Source: Agromyces protaetiae
GTDB lineage: Bacteria; Actinomycetota; Actinomycetes; Actinomycetales; Microbacteriaceae
DNA length: 64,000 bases
NCBI RefSeq assembly: GCF_030866785.1
Contig: NZ_CP133018.1
Span: forward strand, 186,001 to 250,000
Reading direction: 5' to 3'
Shown here: one piece after another, positions 33,055 to 42,432 of the stretch
Layout of the letters: each line of letters opens with the position of its first letter
How positions within the stretch are numbered: position 1 is the stretch's first letter
Translations under genes and position numbers: made by a program
Notes under the pieces: generated by a model
Databases searched by the model: none
What the model was told of the DNA's origin: nothing
The model's input: the letters and a program-made list of their open reading frames with translations, nothing else

Positions 33055-36000
33055 ATGAGACGGATCAAAAGCCTGCTCGCGTTCGCCGTCGCACTCGTGA
33101 TCGGCGTCACCGGATTCGCCGTGACCCCGGCGTCCGCCGCGACGCCCGAGGATGACGTGCAGACGATCAACTCGCGTCTGCAGGAGTACTACCTGGGGCA
33201 GGGCGACGAGATCATCATCGCGAACGGCATCTACCTGGCACGTACTTCCGAGGCGCTCGAGTACGTGGAATCCCAGCAGCCCGATGGGTCGTGGGCCGAT
33301 GTCGACTACACCGACCGCACGAGTTCGGCGAACGGTCGAACGTGGTCCGCGTACATCGCGCTCTACCGCATGCTCGCGCTGGCGCAGGCCTATCGCGACC
33401 CGGCGGCACCCGGCTTCGAGCGCCCCGAGGTGCTCGCGAGCGTCGAGCAGGCGCTCCGGCACTGGGATGTCGCCGATCCCGGGAACACCAACTGGTGGGA
33501 GACCGAGATCGGCGAGTCGATCGCGATGGGCCGCATCTCGATCTTCCTCGGCGACGTGCTGAGCCAGGACGCCCTCGACATCAGCCTGAAGCACAACACC
33601 GGCAAGCTCGACCCCGTGGGTGCGAACGGTTCGTGGCGCACGCACAACTTCCTCATGGAGGCCGTGTCGACGGGCGATCTGACCGCCATCGAGGCGGGCT
33701 TCGCCACGATGGTGCAGACCGTGCAGGTCGACCACTCGGGCGAGGTGCGCGAGGCCGTGCAGCCCGACGCGAGCTTCTGGGCGCACGGCGCCCAGCTGTA
33801 CAGCGAGGGCTACGGCATGGTGCTGTTCACCTACACGGCCCTCTGGGCGGACGTCGCTCGCGGCACGGGTCTCGCGTTCTCGCGCGACCAGCTCGACGCG
33901 ATCGCGTTCTACATCATCTCCGGGACGCGGTGGATGATCCGCGGCGAGATCGGCATGCTCTACCTGAACTACCGGGCGCCGAAGACGATCAGCGGGGTTA
34001 CGAGCCACGCGTCGGAGTTCATCGAGCCCCTGCAGCGCATGGTGCGCACGGACGCGCTGTACTCGACGTCGTACCAGGCGCTGCTCGACAGCGTCATGGG
34101 CGAGACCCGCACCAACGGGGTGACCGGGAACAAGTATTTCTGGCGATCCGAGTTCGCCGCGCACCTGCGCGAGGACTACGGCATCTTCACGAGGCTCAAC
34201 TCGAGCCGCACTCGCGGCAGCGAGTACCGTTCGACGTTCCGGCCCGAGATCGGCAATGAGATCGTGTGGAACTCGGCCAGTGCGACCGCGATCCAGGTCA
34301 ACAACCGCGAGTACCTCGATCTCGGACCGACGTTCGACTGGTTCCACTACCCGGGCGTGACCGCGCCGTATGTCAAGGAGCAGACGCGCGGCACCACCGG
34401 CAACGGCGGCAGCTTCACGGGTGGCGTGTCCGACGGCACCTACGGTGCGACCGTCTACTCGCTCGATCGCGCCGCGACGAAGGCGAAGAAGAGCACGTTC
34501 TCGTTCGACGACGAGATGGTCGCGCTCGGGGCGGGCATCGAGTCGACGTCCGACGCCGCCGTGCACACGACCGTGAACCAGGCGGTCGCCAAGGCCAATG
34601 CCTCGGTCGACGGCGAGCCCGTCTCGGTGGGCACCGCATCGTCCGCCATCGACGATGCCGGATGGGCGTACAACGACGAGGTCGGCTACGTGTTCCCCGC
34701 TGACGGGGCGCTGAAGGTCTCCAACGCCGACCAGACCGGCAGCTGGCTCGGCGAGGACCCTGTGACCCGCCAGGCGTTCACGCTGTACTACGACCACGGA
34801 GTGCGGCCGGCCGACGCCGGCTACGAGTACATCGTGCTCCCCGGCGCGGAGCCCGGCGAGGTCGAGGCCTACGCCGCCGACCCGGCGGTCGAGGTCCTGA
34901 GGAACGACACGAGCGTCCAGGCGGTGCGCCACCCCGAGCTGCGCCGTACGATGGCGACCTTCTACCAGGCCGGCGCGCTCGACCTCGGTGGCGGCCGCGT
35001 GCTCGAGGTGAGTCAGCCGAGTCTCGTCATCCTCGACGAGTCCGGCGAGGCACCGGTGGCCAGCGTCGCGAACCCGAGCCAGCCCGGTGCCGTCGTCCAC
35101 GTGTCGCTCACGGGAGCCGACACCTCCGCGCGTGCCACGTTCGGCCTCGGTGTGGGGGCGAACCTCGGCAAGACGGTCACCGCGCAGCTGGTGCCGTTCG
35201 AGTCCGGCGAGCACGCCGCGTACCAGGCGAGCGACGCGCAGGACGGCCACGGAGCCGCGCTGGCCGGCGACGGCGACCACGGCACCGACTGGCGGTCCGC
35301 CGGGGATGGAACCAGTTGGCTGCAGAAGGAGATCGGGGCCGGCGCGTTCCTCACCGGCGTCACGATCGCCTGGGGCGACGAGCCCGCTTCGCGCTACCTG
35401 CTGCAGACGTCCAGGGACGGCGTGACGTGGACCGATCAGCGGTTCACGCAGGACGGTACCGGCGGCGAGGTCCGTCTCGACGTCGCACCGGTGGCGGCCA
35501 CGTACGTCCGACTGCTCATGGTCGAGAGCGCGAACGGCAACGGCTACGCCGTGCAGGAGTTCGAGGTCGACGCCAGCGTCAACGTCGCGCTCGGACGCGC
35601 GGTCAGCGCGTCGGGCGGCACCTCCGCCGGCAGCGTCACCGACGGCGCCATGGACACCCGCTGGAGCGCGAACAACTCCGACAGCGCCTGGGTGCAGATC
35701 GATCTGGGTTCGGTGCAGCCGCTCCGCACGGTCCGGCTCTGGTGGGAGGCGTCCTTCGCTCGTCAATACGCGATCCAGGTCTCGGACGACGGCAGTAGCT
35801 GGCGTGACGCCTACCGCACGTCCGGCGCGGGCAGCGATGGCGGCAGCGACATCGTCAGCGTCGACGAGGAGGCACGGTACGTGCGGATGCAGGCCGTCCA
35901 GCGCAGCACCACCCAGTACGGGGTGTCGCTCTGGGAGTTCGAGGTCTTCGCCGACGACGGCATCGCGAACGCACCGACGACACCGGCCGGTCGGGAGAAC

Positions 36001-37635
36001 CTCGCCCTGGGACGTCCGATCGTCGCCGACTCGACCTACAACCCGACGGCGAGCGCCGCGAACGCGAACGACGGCAACCTGACCACTCGGTGGTCGTCCA
36101 ACCGCCAGAACGCCCCGTACACCACGGAACGCTGGCTCCAGGTCGACCTCGAGGGCGTGCGGACCATCAACCAGGCGGTGGTGACCTGGGAGGCGGCGAC
36201 CTCGAACGACTACCGGATCGAGGGCTCGCTCGACGGCGAGACCTGGCAGGAGCTCGCCCGCGTGCAGAAGACGTCTGCCGAGCTGAAGAACGTGGTCGAC
36301 TTCGCGGGCGCGGAGGTGCAGTACGTGCGCGTGATCGGTCTGCCGGTCACGCAGTACGGGGTCTCGATCTTCGAGTTCGAGGTCTACGGCGGATACAACC
36401 TCGGCTGTGTGGCCTCGCCTGTGACGGCGGAGCGCAACAGCTCGGCGGTGCTCGCGGCATCCATCCAGCCGCTCGATGCGGATGACACGTTCGCGGCGTT
36501 CCCGCTGGATGCGAGCGTGGTGAGCGTCACCGGCGACCCGCGGGTCGGCGACGACGGCCGGATCGAGTTCGACGTCGCCACCGGCGACGCCGGAACCACC
36601 CCGGTGCTCGTCACGCACGGCAACGGCGACGAGTTCGCGTGGTGTCAGCTCACCCTTGCGGTCGACACGGCCGAGCTCGTGGAGCTGGTCGAACGGGCCG
36701 ATACGCTCGACAGCAGGCACTACACGCCGGCCAGCTGGGCTCCGCTGCTTCCGGCGCTCGAAGCCGCCAAGGCGGTGCTTCAGGCCGCGGACGCCTCGCA
36801 GAGCATGATCGACGAGCGGGCCACGGCGCTCGCCGCGGCGCTCGACGGCCTCGTCGTGATCGAGCCCGAGCCCGAGATCACCGCCCCGTCGGCACCGCGC
36901 GACGTGGCCGCGTCCGCCTCCGGCGGCACCGTGCACGTCGTCTGGTCGGCACCCGAGACCGATGGCGGCGCGCCGCTCACGGGCTACGAGGTGACGGTGG
37001 GCGAGTCGGTCCTGTCGGTCGACTCGGCGACGCTGTCGGTGGATGTCCCGGGTCTCGCGCCCGGCACCTACACCGTCACGGTGCGGGCCGAGAACGAGGT
37101 GGGCTGGTCGGAGCCGTCGGCCGGGGTAGAGGTCGAGGTCGTCGACGGGACGCCCGTGCTGCCGACCGTATCGGTGGACGGAGTGCTGAAGGCCGGCGGC
37201 GAGATCACCGTGAGCGGTCGGGGTTTCACCGCCGAGACCGAATACGACGTCGAGCTGCGGTCGACGCCGCAAGCGCTCGGCGCGGCCATCACCGATGCAC
37301 AAGGTGCCTTCTCGCTGGACGCGACGATCGCGGCCGACACCGTCGCCGGCGAGCACACGGTCGTCGTCATGCTGGATGGAACGGACGTCGCGTCGGCTCG
37401 TGTGCAGATCAGTCCGGCCGACGTCGATCCCGGGCCCGGGCCGGGGCCGGGCCCCGGTGACGGCCCCGGCGACGGGTCCGGCCCCGGCGGCGGCTCGTCG
37501 GGTGACCGCGACGGCGACCTCGCACGGACCGGCATCGATGTCGCCGGCCTGAGCTGGGCCGCGGGCGGCGCCGTGCTCCTCCTGCTCGTCGGTGCGGCGG
37601 TCATGATCCTTCGCCGTCGTCGCGCGGAGGGCTGA
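33055..37635 (+). CDS. Sortase-anchored PL8 polysaccharide lyase (hyaluronate/chondroitin/xanthan lyase family)
   Basis: 1526 residues. Signal peptide (to about 30, ending ASAAT), PL8 alpha/alpha toroid and beta-sandwich (about 35-700) with NTNWWETEIG, Asn191 in VGANGSW, His244 and Tyr253 in FWAHGAQLYSEGYG. Then three F5/8-type C (CBM32-like) modules (about 715-840, 842-965, 980-1112), an Ig-like region, a FIVAR-like helical module (about 1202-1268), a fibronectin III domain (about 1277-1362), another Ig-like domain, a Gly/Pro linker, LARTG (1489-1493), a membrane helix and RRRR. AAAGGAG precedes the ATG. It cuts a uronic-acid polymer at the cell surface by beta-elimination. Confidence 0.9.
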   Translation: MRRIKSLLAFAVALVIGVTGFAVTPASAATPEDDVQTINSRLQEYYLGQGDEIIIANGIYLARTSEALEYVESQQPDGSWADVDYTDRTSSANGRTWSAYIALYRMLALAQAYRDPAAPGFERPEVLASVEQALRHWDVADPGNTNWWETEIGESIAMGRISIFLGDVLSQDALDISLKHNTGKLDPVGANGSWRTHNFLMEAVSTGDLTAIEAGFATMVQTVQVDHSGEVREAVQPDASFWAHGAQLYSEGYGMVLFTYTALWADVARGTGLAFSRDQLDAIAFYIISGTRWMIRGEIGMLYLNYRAPKTISGVTSHASEFIEPLQRMVRTDALYSTSYQALLDSVMGETRTNGVTGNKYFWRSEFAAHLREDYGIFTRLNSSRTRGSEYRSTFRPEIGNEIVWNSASATAIQVNNREYLDLGPTFDWFHYPGVTAPYVKEQTRGTTGNGGSFTGGVSDGTYGATVYSLDRAATKAKKSTFSFDDEMVALGAGIESTSDAAVHTTVNQAVAKANASVDGEPVSVGTASSAIDDAGWAYNDEVGYVFPADGALKVSNADQTGSWLGEDPVTRQAFTLYYDHGVRPADAGYEYIVLPGAEPGEVEAYAADPAVEVLRNDTSVQAVRHPELRRTMATFYQAGALDLGGGRVLEVSQPSLVILDESGEAPVASVANPSQPGAVVHVSLTGADTSARATFGLGVGANLGKTVTAQLVPFESGEHAAYQASDAQDGHGAALAGDGDHGTDWRSAGDGTSWLQKEIGAGAFLTGVTIAWGDEPASRYLLQTSRDGVTWTDQRFTQDGTGGEVRLDVAPVAATYVRLLMVESANGNGYAVQEFEVDASVNVALGRAVSASGGTSAGSVTDGAMDTRWSANNSDSAWVQIDLGSVQPLRTVRLWWEASFARQYAIQVSDDGSSWRDAYRTSGAGSDGGSDIVSVDEEARYVRMQAVQRSTTQYGVSLWEFEVFADDGIANAPTTPAGRENLALGRPIVADSTYNPTASAANANDGNLTTRWSSNRQNAPYTTERWLQVDLEGVRTINQAVVTWEAATSNDYRIEGSLDGETWQELARVQKTSAELKNVVDFAGAEVQYVRVIGLPVTQYGVSIFEFEVYGGYNLGCVASPVTAERNSSAVLAASIQPLDADDTFAAFPLDASVVSVTGDPRVGDDGRIEFDVATGDAGTTPVLVTHGNGDEFAWCQLTLAVDTAELVELVERADTLDSRHYTPASWAPLLPALEAAKAVLQAADASQSMIDERATALAAALDGLVVIEPEPEITAPSAPRDVAASASGGTVHVVWSAPETDGGAPLTGYEVTVGESVLSVDSATLSVDVPGLAPGTYTVTVRAENEVGWSEPSAGVEVEVVDGTPVLPTVSVDGVLKAGGEITVSGRGFTAETEYDVELRSTPQALGAAITDAQGAFSLDATIAADTVAGEHTVVVMLDGTDVASARVQISPADVDPGPGPGPGPGDGPGDGSGPGGGSSGDRDGDLARTGIDVAGLSWAAGGAVLLLLVGAAVMILRRRRAEG

Positions 37636-37653
37636 CCGAAGACCTTGTGAACC

Positions 37654-37685
37654 GGAAGGGCCAGGCCGATCGGCCTGGCCCTTCC
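37654..37685 (+). terminator. Intrinsic terminator of the SBP-PL8 unit
   Basis: A perfect 14-bp stem, GGAAGGGCCAGGCC with its complement at 37672-37685, closes a GATC loop and is followed by TTT. It starts 19 bases after the lyase stop. Confidence 0.9.
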
Positions 37686-37772
37686 TTTCGGTGTATCGGC
37701 CCGGGAACCGGCCGTCCCATGGTGAAGCGTGTGCGAGCTCGGGTCGGGATGTCCTCGCGGCGCCTAATGTGG

Positions 37773-39221
37773 TTACGGCGTGCCGTCGCCGATCGCGGCG
37801 AGCACGAGGTCGCGCAGCCGCTGCACCATCGCGGCGTGCTCGCCTTCGATGTTCACCCGCAGGAGGGGTTCGGTGTTCGACGGGCGGACGTTGACCCACC
37901 AGCGATCGTTTCGGTGCCAGTGCGAGACCGTGAGGCCGTCGAGCCGGTCGATCTCCAGCGCGTCAGGTCCGGCGGAGCGGCTGAGCACGTCGAGCACGGC
38001 GCGCTGGGCACCCGCGACGTCATCGGCGGGGACATCGATCTCGCCCGACCGCACATACGGGTCGAGCGTCGCGACGAGCTCCGACAGCGGCGTCCGCTGC
38101 TCGGCGAGCGCCGCGAGCACATGCATCGCGGCGAGGAGCCCTGAGTCGGCACCGAAGAAGTCGCGGAAGTAGAAGTGCCCGCTGTGCTCGCCTCCGAAGA
38201 CGGCGTCCTCAGAGGCCATGAGCGACTTGATGAAGGAGTGCCCGACTCTGGTGCGCACCGAATGTGCACCCTGCGCTCCAAGCAGCTCGGGCACGGCACG
38301 CGAGCTGATCGCGTTGTACAGCACGACCGGCACCTCCCCGAGGTCGGCGACCCGGCGTGCCTCGCGCAGTCCCACCAGCGCGGTGATGACGGAGGGGTCG
38401 ACCCGCCGGCCGAGCTCGTCGACGACGAAGCAGCGGTCGGCGTCTCCGTCGAACGCGAGGCCGAGGTCTGCGCCGCGACGCACGACCTCGGCCTGCAGCG
38501 CCGCGGTGTTCGCGGGCACGAGCGGATTCGCCTCGTGGTTCGGGAACGTGCCGTCCGGTTCGAAGTACAGGGGTGCGATCTCGAGCGGAAGGTGCACGAG
38601 ACCGGCGTCCGAGCCCAGCACGGCGGGTACCGTGAGCCCGGCCATGCCGTTGCCCGCGTCGATCACGACACGCAGCCGCCGCCCGCGCGTCAGATCCACG
38701 AGCGATCGCAGCCGTTCGGCGTACGCACGCAGCACGTCGATGCGATCGAGCGAACCGGCCGGCGATGCGGCGATCGGGGCACCGTCGAGGAGTTCGGCCG
38801 CGCGCGACTCGATCGCGCGCAATCCGGTGTCCTCGCCCACGGGCCGCGCGCCCGGGAGGCACAGCTTGATGCCGTTGTACCGTGCCGGGTTATGGCTCGC
38901 CGTGAACATCGCGCCGGCCGCGGCGAGGTGTCCCGAGGCGAAATAGAGTTCGTCGGTCGAGCACCGGCCGGCATCGAGCACATCGGCGCCGGCGGTGCGC
39001 GCGCCGTCGACGAACGCCGCGACGAGGGCGGGGCCGCTGTCGCGCATGTCGCGCGCGACGACGACGCGAGGCGCGGCCGCGCCGGCGAGCGGGCGGACGG
39101 TCATTTCGACGAAGGCCGCGCCGACGGCGTGCACGAGGCGCTCGTCGAGCTCGGCGGGCACGATCCCACGAATGTCGTACGCCTTCACCACACGCCGCAG
39201 GGCGGTGAGCGATCCGCTCAC
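37773..39221 (-). CDS. manB: Phosphomannomutase/phosphoglucomutase
   Basis: 482 residues, four-domain alpha-phosphohexomutase. Active-site phosphoserine loop TASHNP (about 108-113), metal loop DGDADR (about 256-261), sugar loop GGEHSGH (about 345) and phosphate loop RPSNTEP (about 450). It interconverts hexose-1-P and hexose-6-P. Two bases separate it from the GH130 gene, whose phosphorolysis product would be mannose-1-P; that supports a phosphomannomutase role in this operon. Confidence 0.93.
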   Translation of the reverse strand: MSGSLTALRRVVKAYDIRGIVPAELDERLVHAVGAAFVEMTVRPLAGAAAPRVVVARDMRDSGPALVAAFVDGARTAGADVLDAGRCSTDELYFASGHLAAAGAMFTASHNPARYNGIKLCLPGARPVGEDTGLRAIESRAAELLDGAPIAASPAGSLDRIDVLRAYAERLRSLVDLTRGRRLRVVIDAGNGMAGLTVPAVLGSDAGLVHLPLEIAPLYFEPDGTFPNHEANPLVPANTAALQAEVVRRGADLGLAFDGDADRCFVVDELGRRVDPSVITALVGLREARRVADLGEVPVVLYNAISSRAVPELLGAQGAHSVRTRVGHSFIKSLMASEDAVFGGEHSGHFYFRDFFGADSGLLAAMHVLAALAEQRTPLSELVATLDPYVRSGEIDVPADDVAGAQRAVLDVLSRSAGPDALEIDRLDGLTVSHWHRNDRWWVNVRPSNTEPLLRVNIEGEHAAMVQRLRDLVLAAIGDGTP

Positions 39222-39222
39222 G

Positions 39223-40311
39223 TCAGCGGTCGTGACGGGCGAGCTCGGCGACGCCGATCGAGGAGTCGGCCATACCGTAGAAGACGAAGTGACGGCCGGC
39301 GATCTCCTCGATCGCGGTCGGGAACACCACGTTGCCGAGCGTGCCCTGCAGCTCGTTCTCGGTCTCGGGCACGAGCAGCGGCTCGGGTGTGCGCGCGAGC
39401 ACCCGGCGCGGATCGTCCACAGCCAGGAGCATCGCTCCGGCGGTGTACCGGCTGCCGTGGGCGAGCTCGAAGCCCTTCGGCTTCGCGCCGGATACCCCGT
39501 GATGGACGATGAGCCAGCCCTCGGGCACTCGGAGCGGCGCAGGACCGCCGCCGATCTTCGCCTCCTCGTAGGCCATCTCGGGGGCCGCGATCATCTCGGA
39601 ACGCTCGACGAGGGTCAGAGCCGACAGGTCGCGCGTCGCCGCCTCGAGGTCCACGTAGCCGATCCAGATCGAGGGCCGGTCGTCGTCGATGCCGGCGGGC
39701 GTGCGCGCACCCTCACCCGGACGCAACCAGTCGAGATCCCACATCGGACGGTGCAGGAGCGCGAGCGTCGGCCGGCCGTCGGGCCCCGGCACGGCCTCGG
39801 GGAAGAACACGATGTCCTTGTTGGGGAACAGGTTCAGGTCGAGATCGAGCTCCGGCTGGTACGCGAACCGGATCGGGCCCAGGCGACGCCAGTCCACCGT
39901 GTCGCGCGAGACCGCGAGTGCCGGCTTGGGCCCGAGTGGGCCGTACGCGACGTAGGTCATGACATGGACGCCGAGCGGTTCGACGAAGGTGATCCGCGGG
40001 TCCTCGACCCCCGCGTTCTGACGCCCGTACTCCCAGCCCTCGTCCGGTGCGAGCACGACGTCGAGTCGCTCGACCGCGACCGGGACGCCCTCTTCGACGA
40101 CGACCCGCGCCCGCGCGATGCGCGAGACGTTGCCTGCCGCGACGATGCGCGGGTAGAGGTACAACTCGCCGTCGGGTCCCCACGCCGTCCCGGGGTTGAG
40201 CACGCCCTCGGCCTCGAGCGGGTTGCCGGGTTCGGCCGACATGATCGTCCCGAGGCGGCGCAGAGTGTACGGGACGGCGGTGCGGGGAACAGCGGGGTGT
40301 GCCTGGGTCAT
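39223..40311 (-). CDS. GH130 beta-mannoside phosphorylase-like protein
   Basis: 362 residues, five-bladed propeller. Catalytic Asp lies in AGVEDPRITFV (about 112). NPGTAWGPDGELYLYPRIVAAGN and WDLDWLRPG further match GH130. These enzymes use phosphate to split beta-1,4- or beta-1,2-mannosides to alpha-mannose-1-P. No signal peptide, so it acts after import. ATG at 40311 begins the conserved part with AAGG upstream. It lies between permease and phosphomannomutase genes, forming an import-phosphorolysis-mutase route. Confidence 0.88.
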   Translation of the reverse strand: MTQAHPAVPRTAVPYTLRRLGTIMSAEPGNPLEAEGVLNPGTAWGPDGELYLYPRIVAAGNVSRIARARVVVEEGVPVAVERLDVVLAPDEGWEYGRQNAGVEDPRITFVEPLGVHVMTYVAYGPLGPKPALAVSRDTVDWRRLGPIRFAYQPELDLDLNLFPNKDIVFFPEAVPGPDGRPTLALLHRPMWDLDWLRPGEGARTPAGIDDDRPSIWIGYVDLEAATRDLSALTLVERSEMIAAPEMAYEEAKIGGGPAPLRVPEGWLIVHHGVSGAKPKGFELAHGSRYTAGAMLLAVDDPRRVLARTPEPLLVPETENELQGTLGNVVFPTAIEEIAGRHFVFYGMADSSIGVAELARHDR

Positions 40312-40370
40312 GACCTTGCCTTGGGAATCGAAAGTGGGACGTCGCCGGCGCCGGAAGGTGCCGGCACGGT

Positions 40371-41273
40371 TCAGCCCTTGATGGCTGAGCCGAGGTTCGC
40401 GGAGGTGAAGTGCCGCTGGAAGAGCAGGAACAGCACGACCGCAGGGACCGCGAGTACGCAGGCCCCGGCGAGGACGGCGCCCATCGGGTTGTCCAGGAAG
40501 TTGCCGTTCGACTGCGAGAAGTTGGCCAGGCTCACCGCGAGCGGCTGCATTGACGCGTTCTTCGTCACGAGGAACGGCCACAGGAACTCGTTCCATGGGC
40601 CGATGAAGGTGACGAGCATGGCGGTGAGCACCGCCGGGCGCACGAGCGGCACTGCGATCGAGACGAGGATGCGCAGTTCGCTCGCGCCGTCGATGCGCGC
40701 GGCATCGAACACGTCGCGCGGGATCTGCAGGAAGTACTGGCGGAAGATCAGGACCGCGACCGAGTTGATGGCGAACGGGAGGATCATGCCGATGTAGTTG
40801 TCCGCGAGGTTGAAGTACCGGACGACCATGACGTACAGCGGGATCATCAGCAGCTGGAACGGGATCGCCTGGACGAGCAGCACGAGGGCGAACACGAGTC
40901 CTTGGCCGCGGAACGACAGGACCGACAGCGCGTACCCGACGAGCAGCCCGAACACGAGCGTGCAGCCCACGACCCCCGCGGTCATGATGAACGAGTTCAG
41001 CAGTGAGCCGAGCAGGTCGATCGAGTCGTTGACCTCGGCGAAGTTGTTCAGCGTGAGGTTGCCCGGTAGCGGCAGCAGGCCGAGGAAGCTGGTGTCGCGC
41101 TCGGCCTGCAGCGCGCCGATGATCATGTAATAGAACGGCACGAGCGCGAGGAACGCTCCGACGATCAACAGCCCGAAACGGAACGCGGCGAGCGCGCGGC
41201 CGCCCCGGCGCGGCGTACCCGATCCGGTTCGCTCGGCGCGGCGGCCTGCCCGCGCGGAGGTGGTGACGGCCAT
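40371..41273 (-). CDS. Sugar ABC permease, MalG type
   Basis: 300 residues, six helices after a basic Arg/Gly-rich N-terminus. EAA loop is DVFDAARIDGASELRILVSIAVPLVRP in part (about 195-220). ATG shares a base with the previous gene's stop (TGATG). It works with the next permease and, by shared operator, with the SBP at 31637. Confidence 0.92.
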   Translation of the reverse strand: MAVTTSARAGRRAERTGSGTPRRGGRALAAFRFGLLIVGAFLALVPFYYMIIGALQAERDTSFLGLLPLPGNLTLNNFAEVNDSIDLLGSLLNSFIMTAGVVGCTLVFGLLVGYALSVLSFRGQGLVFALVLLVQAIPFQLLMIPLYVMVVRYFNLADNYIGMILPFAINSVAVLIFRQYFLQIPRDVFDAARIDGASELRILVSIAVPLVRPAVLTAMLVTFIGPWNEFLWPFLVTKNASMQPLAVSLANFSQSNGNFLDNPMGAVLAGACVLAVPAVVLFLLFQRHFTSANLGSAIKG

Positions 41274-42244
41274 CAGTTCTTCCTCTCCGTGATCCGGCGG
41301 GAGACCAGCGACAGGATCATCACGCCGAGCACCAGGAGCATGCCGATCGCTGCCGCGATATCGGGCTGCCCCTGCTGGATGCCCTTCTGGTACATGAGCA
41401 GTGCCGGCGTCATCGAGGCGCCGTTCGGGCCGCCGCCGGTGAGCAGGTACGGCTCGGTGAAGAGCTGTCCGGTGGTGATGATCGTCAGCAGGATCACCAA
41501 CGACGTGACGGGCCGCACACCGGGGAACGTCACGGTGCGAAACCGCTGCCACGTGGTCGCGCCGTCGATCTCGGCAGCCTCGTGCAGCTCCTTCGGGACG
41601 TTCTGCAGCGCGGCGAGATACAGCAGCACGTAGAACCCCAGGTTCTTCCAGGTCACGTACACCGCGATCAGGGGCATGATGAGCTCGCGATTGGCCAGCC
41701 ACGACGGGGATGGCGCGAGCTCGCCCAGCACCGAGTTCAGCACGCCGTTGCCGCTGAACACGAAGATCCAGACCGCGAGCGTGGCGACCGATGCGGTGAC
41801 GTACGGGATGTAGTACGAGACCCGGAAGAAGCCCTTCCAGTGCACGACCGAGTCGAGGGCGGTCGAGAGCAGCAGGCCGAGGACGACGGTCAGCGGCACG
41901 TTGATGACGAGGAAGATCAGGAGATTGAGGAACGCCTGGCCGACCGCCGGGTCCGAGAGCACCTGCTGGAAGTTCTCCAGTCCGACGAACGGATGCGGGA
42001 CCTCCACGCCCGGCGCGGTGAAGAAGAAGTCATGCAGCGACATCCACACGCCGAACCCGAACGGCACGAGGAACACCACGATGACGAATGCCGTGTACGG
42101 CGCGCTGAGCAGCATGCCGAGCGGGTTCTCGCCGAGCCAGCGCTGCAGGCGCCGGCCCGCAGGCCGGGTGGGACCGGGCCGCGCGCCGGCGGGGTCGGCG
42201 CCGGGAGCAGGCGACCGGGTGCCGCGGTCGAGAAGAGAGGTCAT
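41273..42244 (-). CDS. Sugar ABC permease, MalF type
   Basis: 323 residues. Pro/Arg-rich N-terminus, six helices and EAA loop LHEAAEIDGATTWQRFRTVTFPGVRP in part (about 225-250). ATG at 42244 has AAGG upstream; longer readings enter the operator. First gene of the permease-permease-GH130-manB operon, driven by the promoter at 42332-42304. Confidence 0.92.
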   Translation of the reverse strand: MTSLLDRGTRSPAPGADPAGARPGPTRPAGRRLQRWLGENPLGMLLSAPYTAFVIVVFLVPFGFGVWMSLHDFFFTAPGVEVPHPFVGLENFQQVLSDPAVGQAFLNLLIFLVINVPLTVVLGLLLSTALDSVVHWKGFFRVSYYIPYVTASVATLAVWIFVFSGNGVLNSVLGELAPSPSWLANRELIMPLIAVYVTWKNLGFYVLLYLAALQNVPKELHEAAEIDGATTWQRFRTVTFPGVRPVTSLVILLTIITTGQLFTEPYLLTGGGPNGASMTPALLMYQKGIQQGQPDIAAAIGMLLVLGVMILSLVSRRITERKN

Positions 42245-42303
42245 GCCACGTTCGCCTTGCGGTCTGGACGTCGATCGACGTCGATCAGGTGGGTGCTCGA
42301 GTA

Positions 42304-42332
42304 AGTAAACCGGTTTGAACACAAGACGTCAA
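42304..42332 (-). promoter_or_regulatory. Promoter and operator of the permease-GH130-manB operon
   Basis: Minus strand: TTGACG (42332-42327), 17 bases, TTTACT (42309-42304). AAACCGGTTT (42307-42316) is a perfect palindrome overlapping the -10. Layout is the same as at 31468-31496. Confidence 0.85.
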
Positions 42333-42386
42333 TCTCGACCGATGGGTCCCCGGTGCGCTTGTGATTCTCGATGAGTCGCAACGAGC

Positions 42387-42426
42387 GAACCGGATTACTA
42401 AATCTGGCCTAAACGCGCGCTATGAT
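42387..42426 (+). promoter_or_regulatory. Autoregulatory promoter of the LacI gene
   Basis: AACCGGATTACT (42388-42399) is the third operator variant. TATGAT (42421-42426), five of six bases of the -10 consensus, ends six bases before the GTG, so transcription probably starts at the first codon. The operator falls in the -35 region, consistent with self-repression. Confidence 0.75.
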
Positions 42427-42432
42427 CAGGGC

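Noticed and set aside
32935-37899. Very long open frame (over 1600 codons) antisense to the PL8 lyase gene
   Set aside because: A codon-bias shadow of high-GC DNA: the translation is Arg/His/Gly-rich with no domain, and the plus strand encodes a coherent multidomain enzyme.
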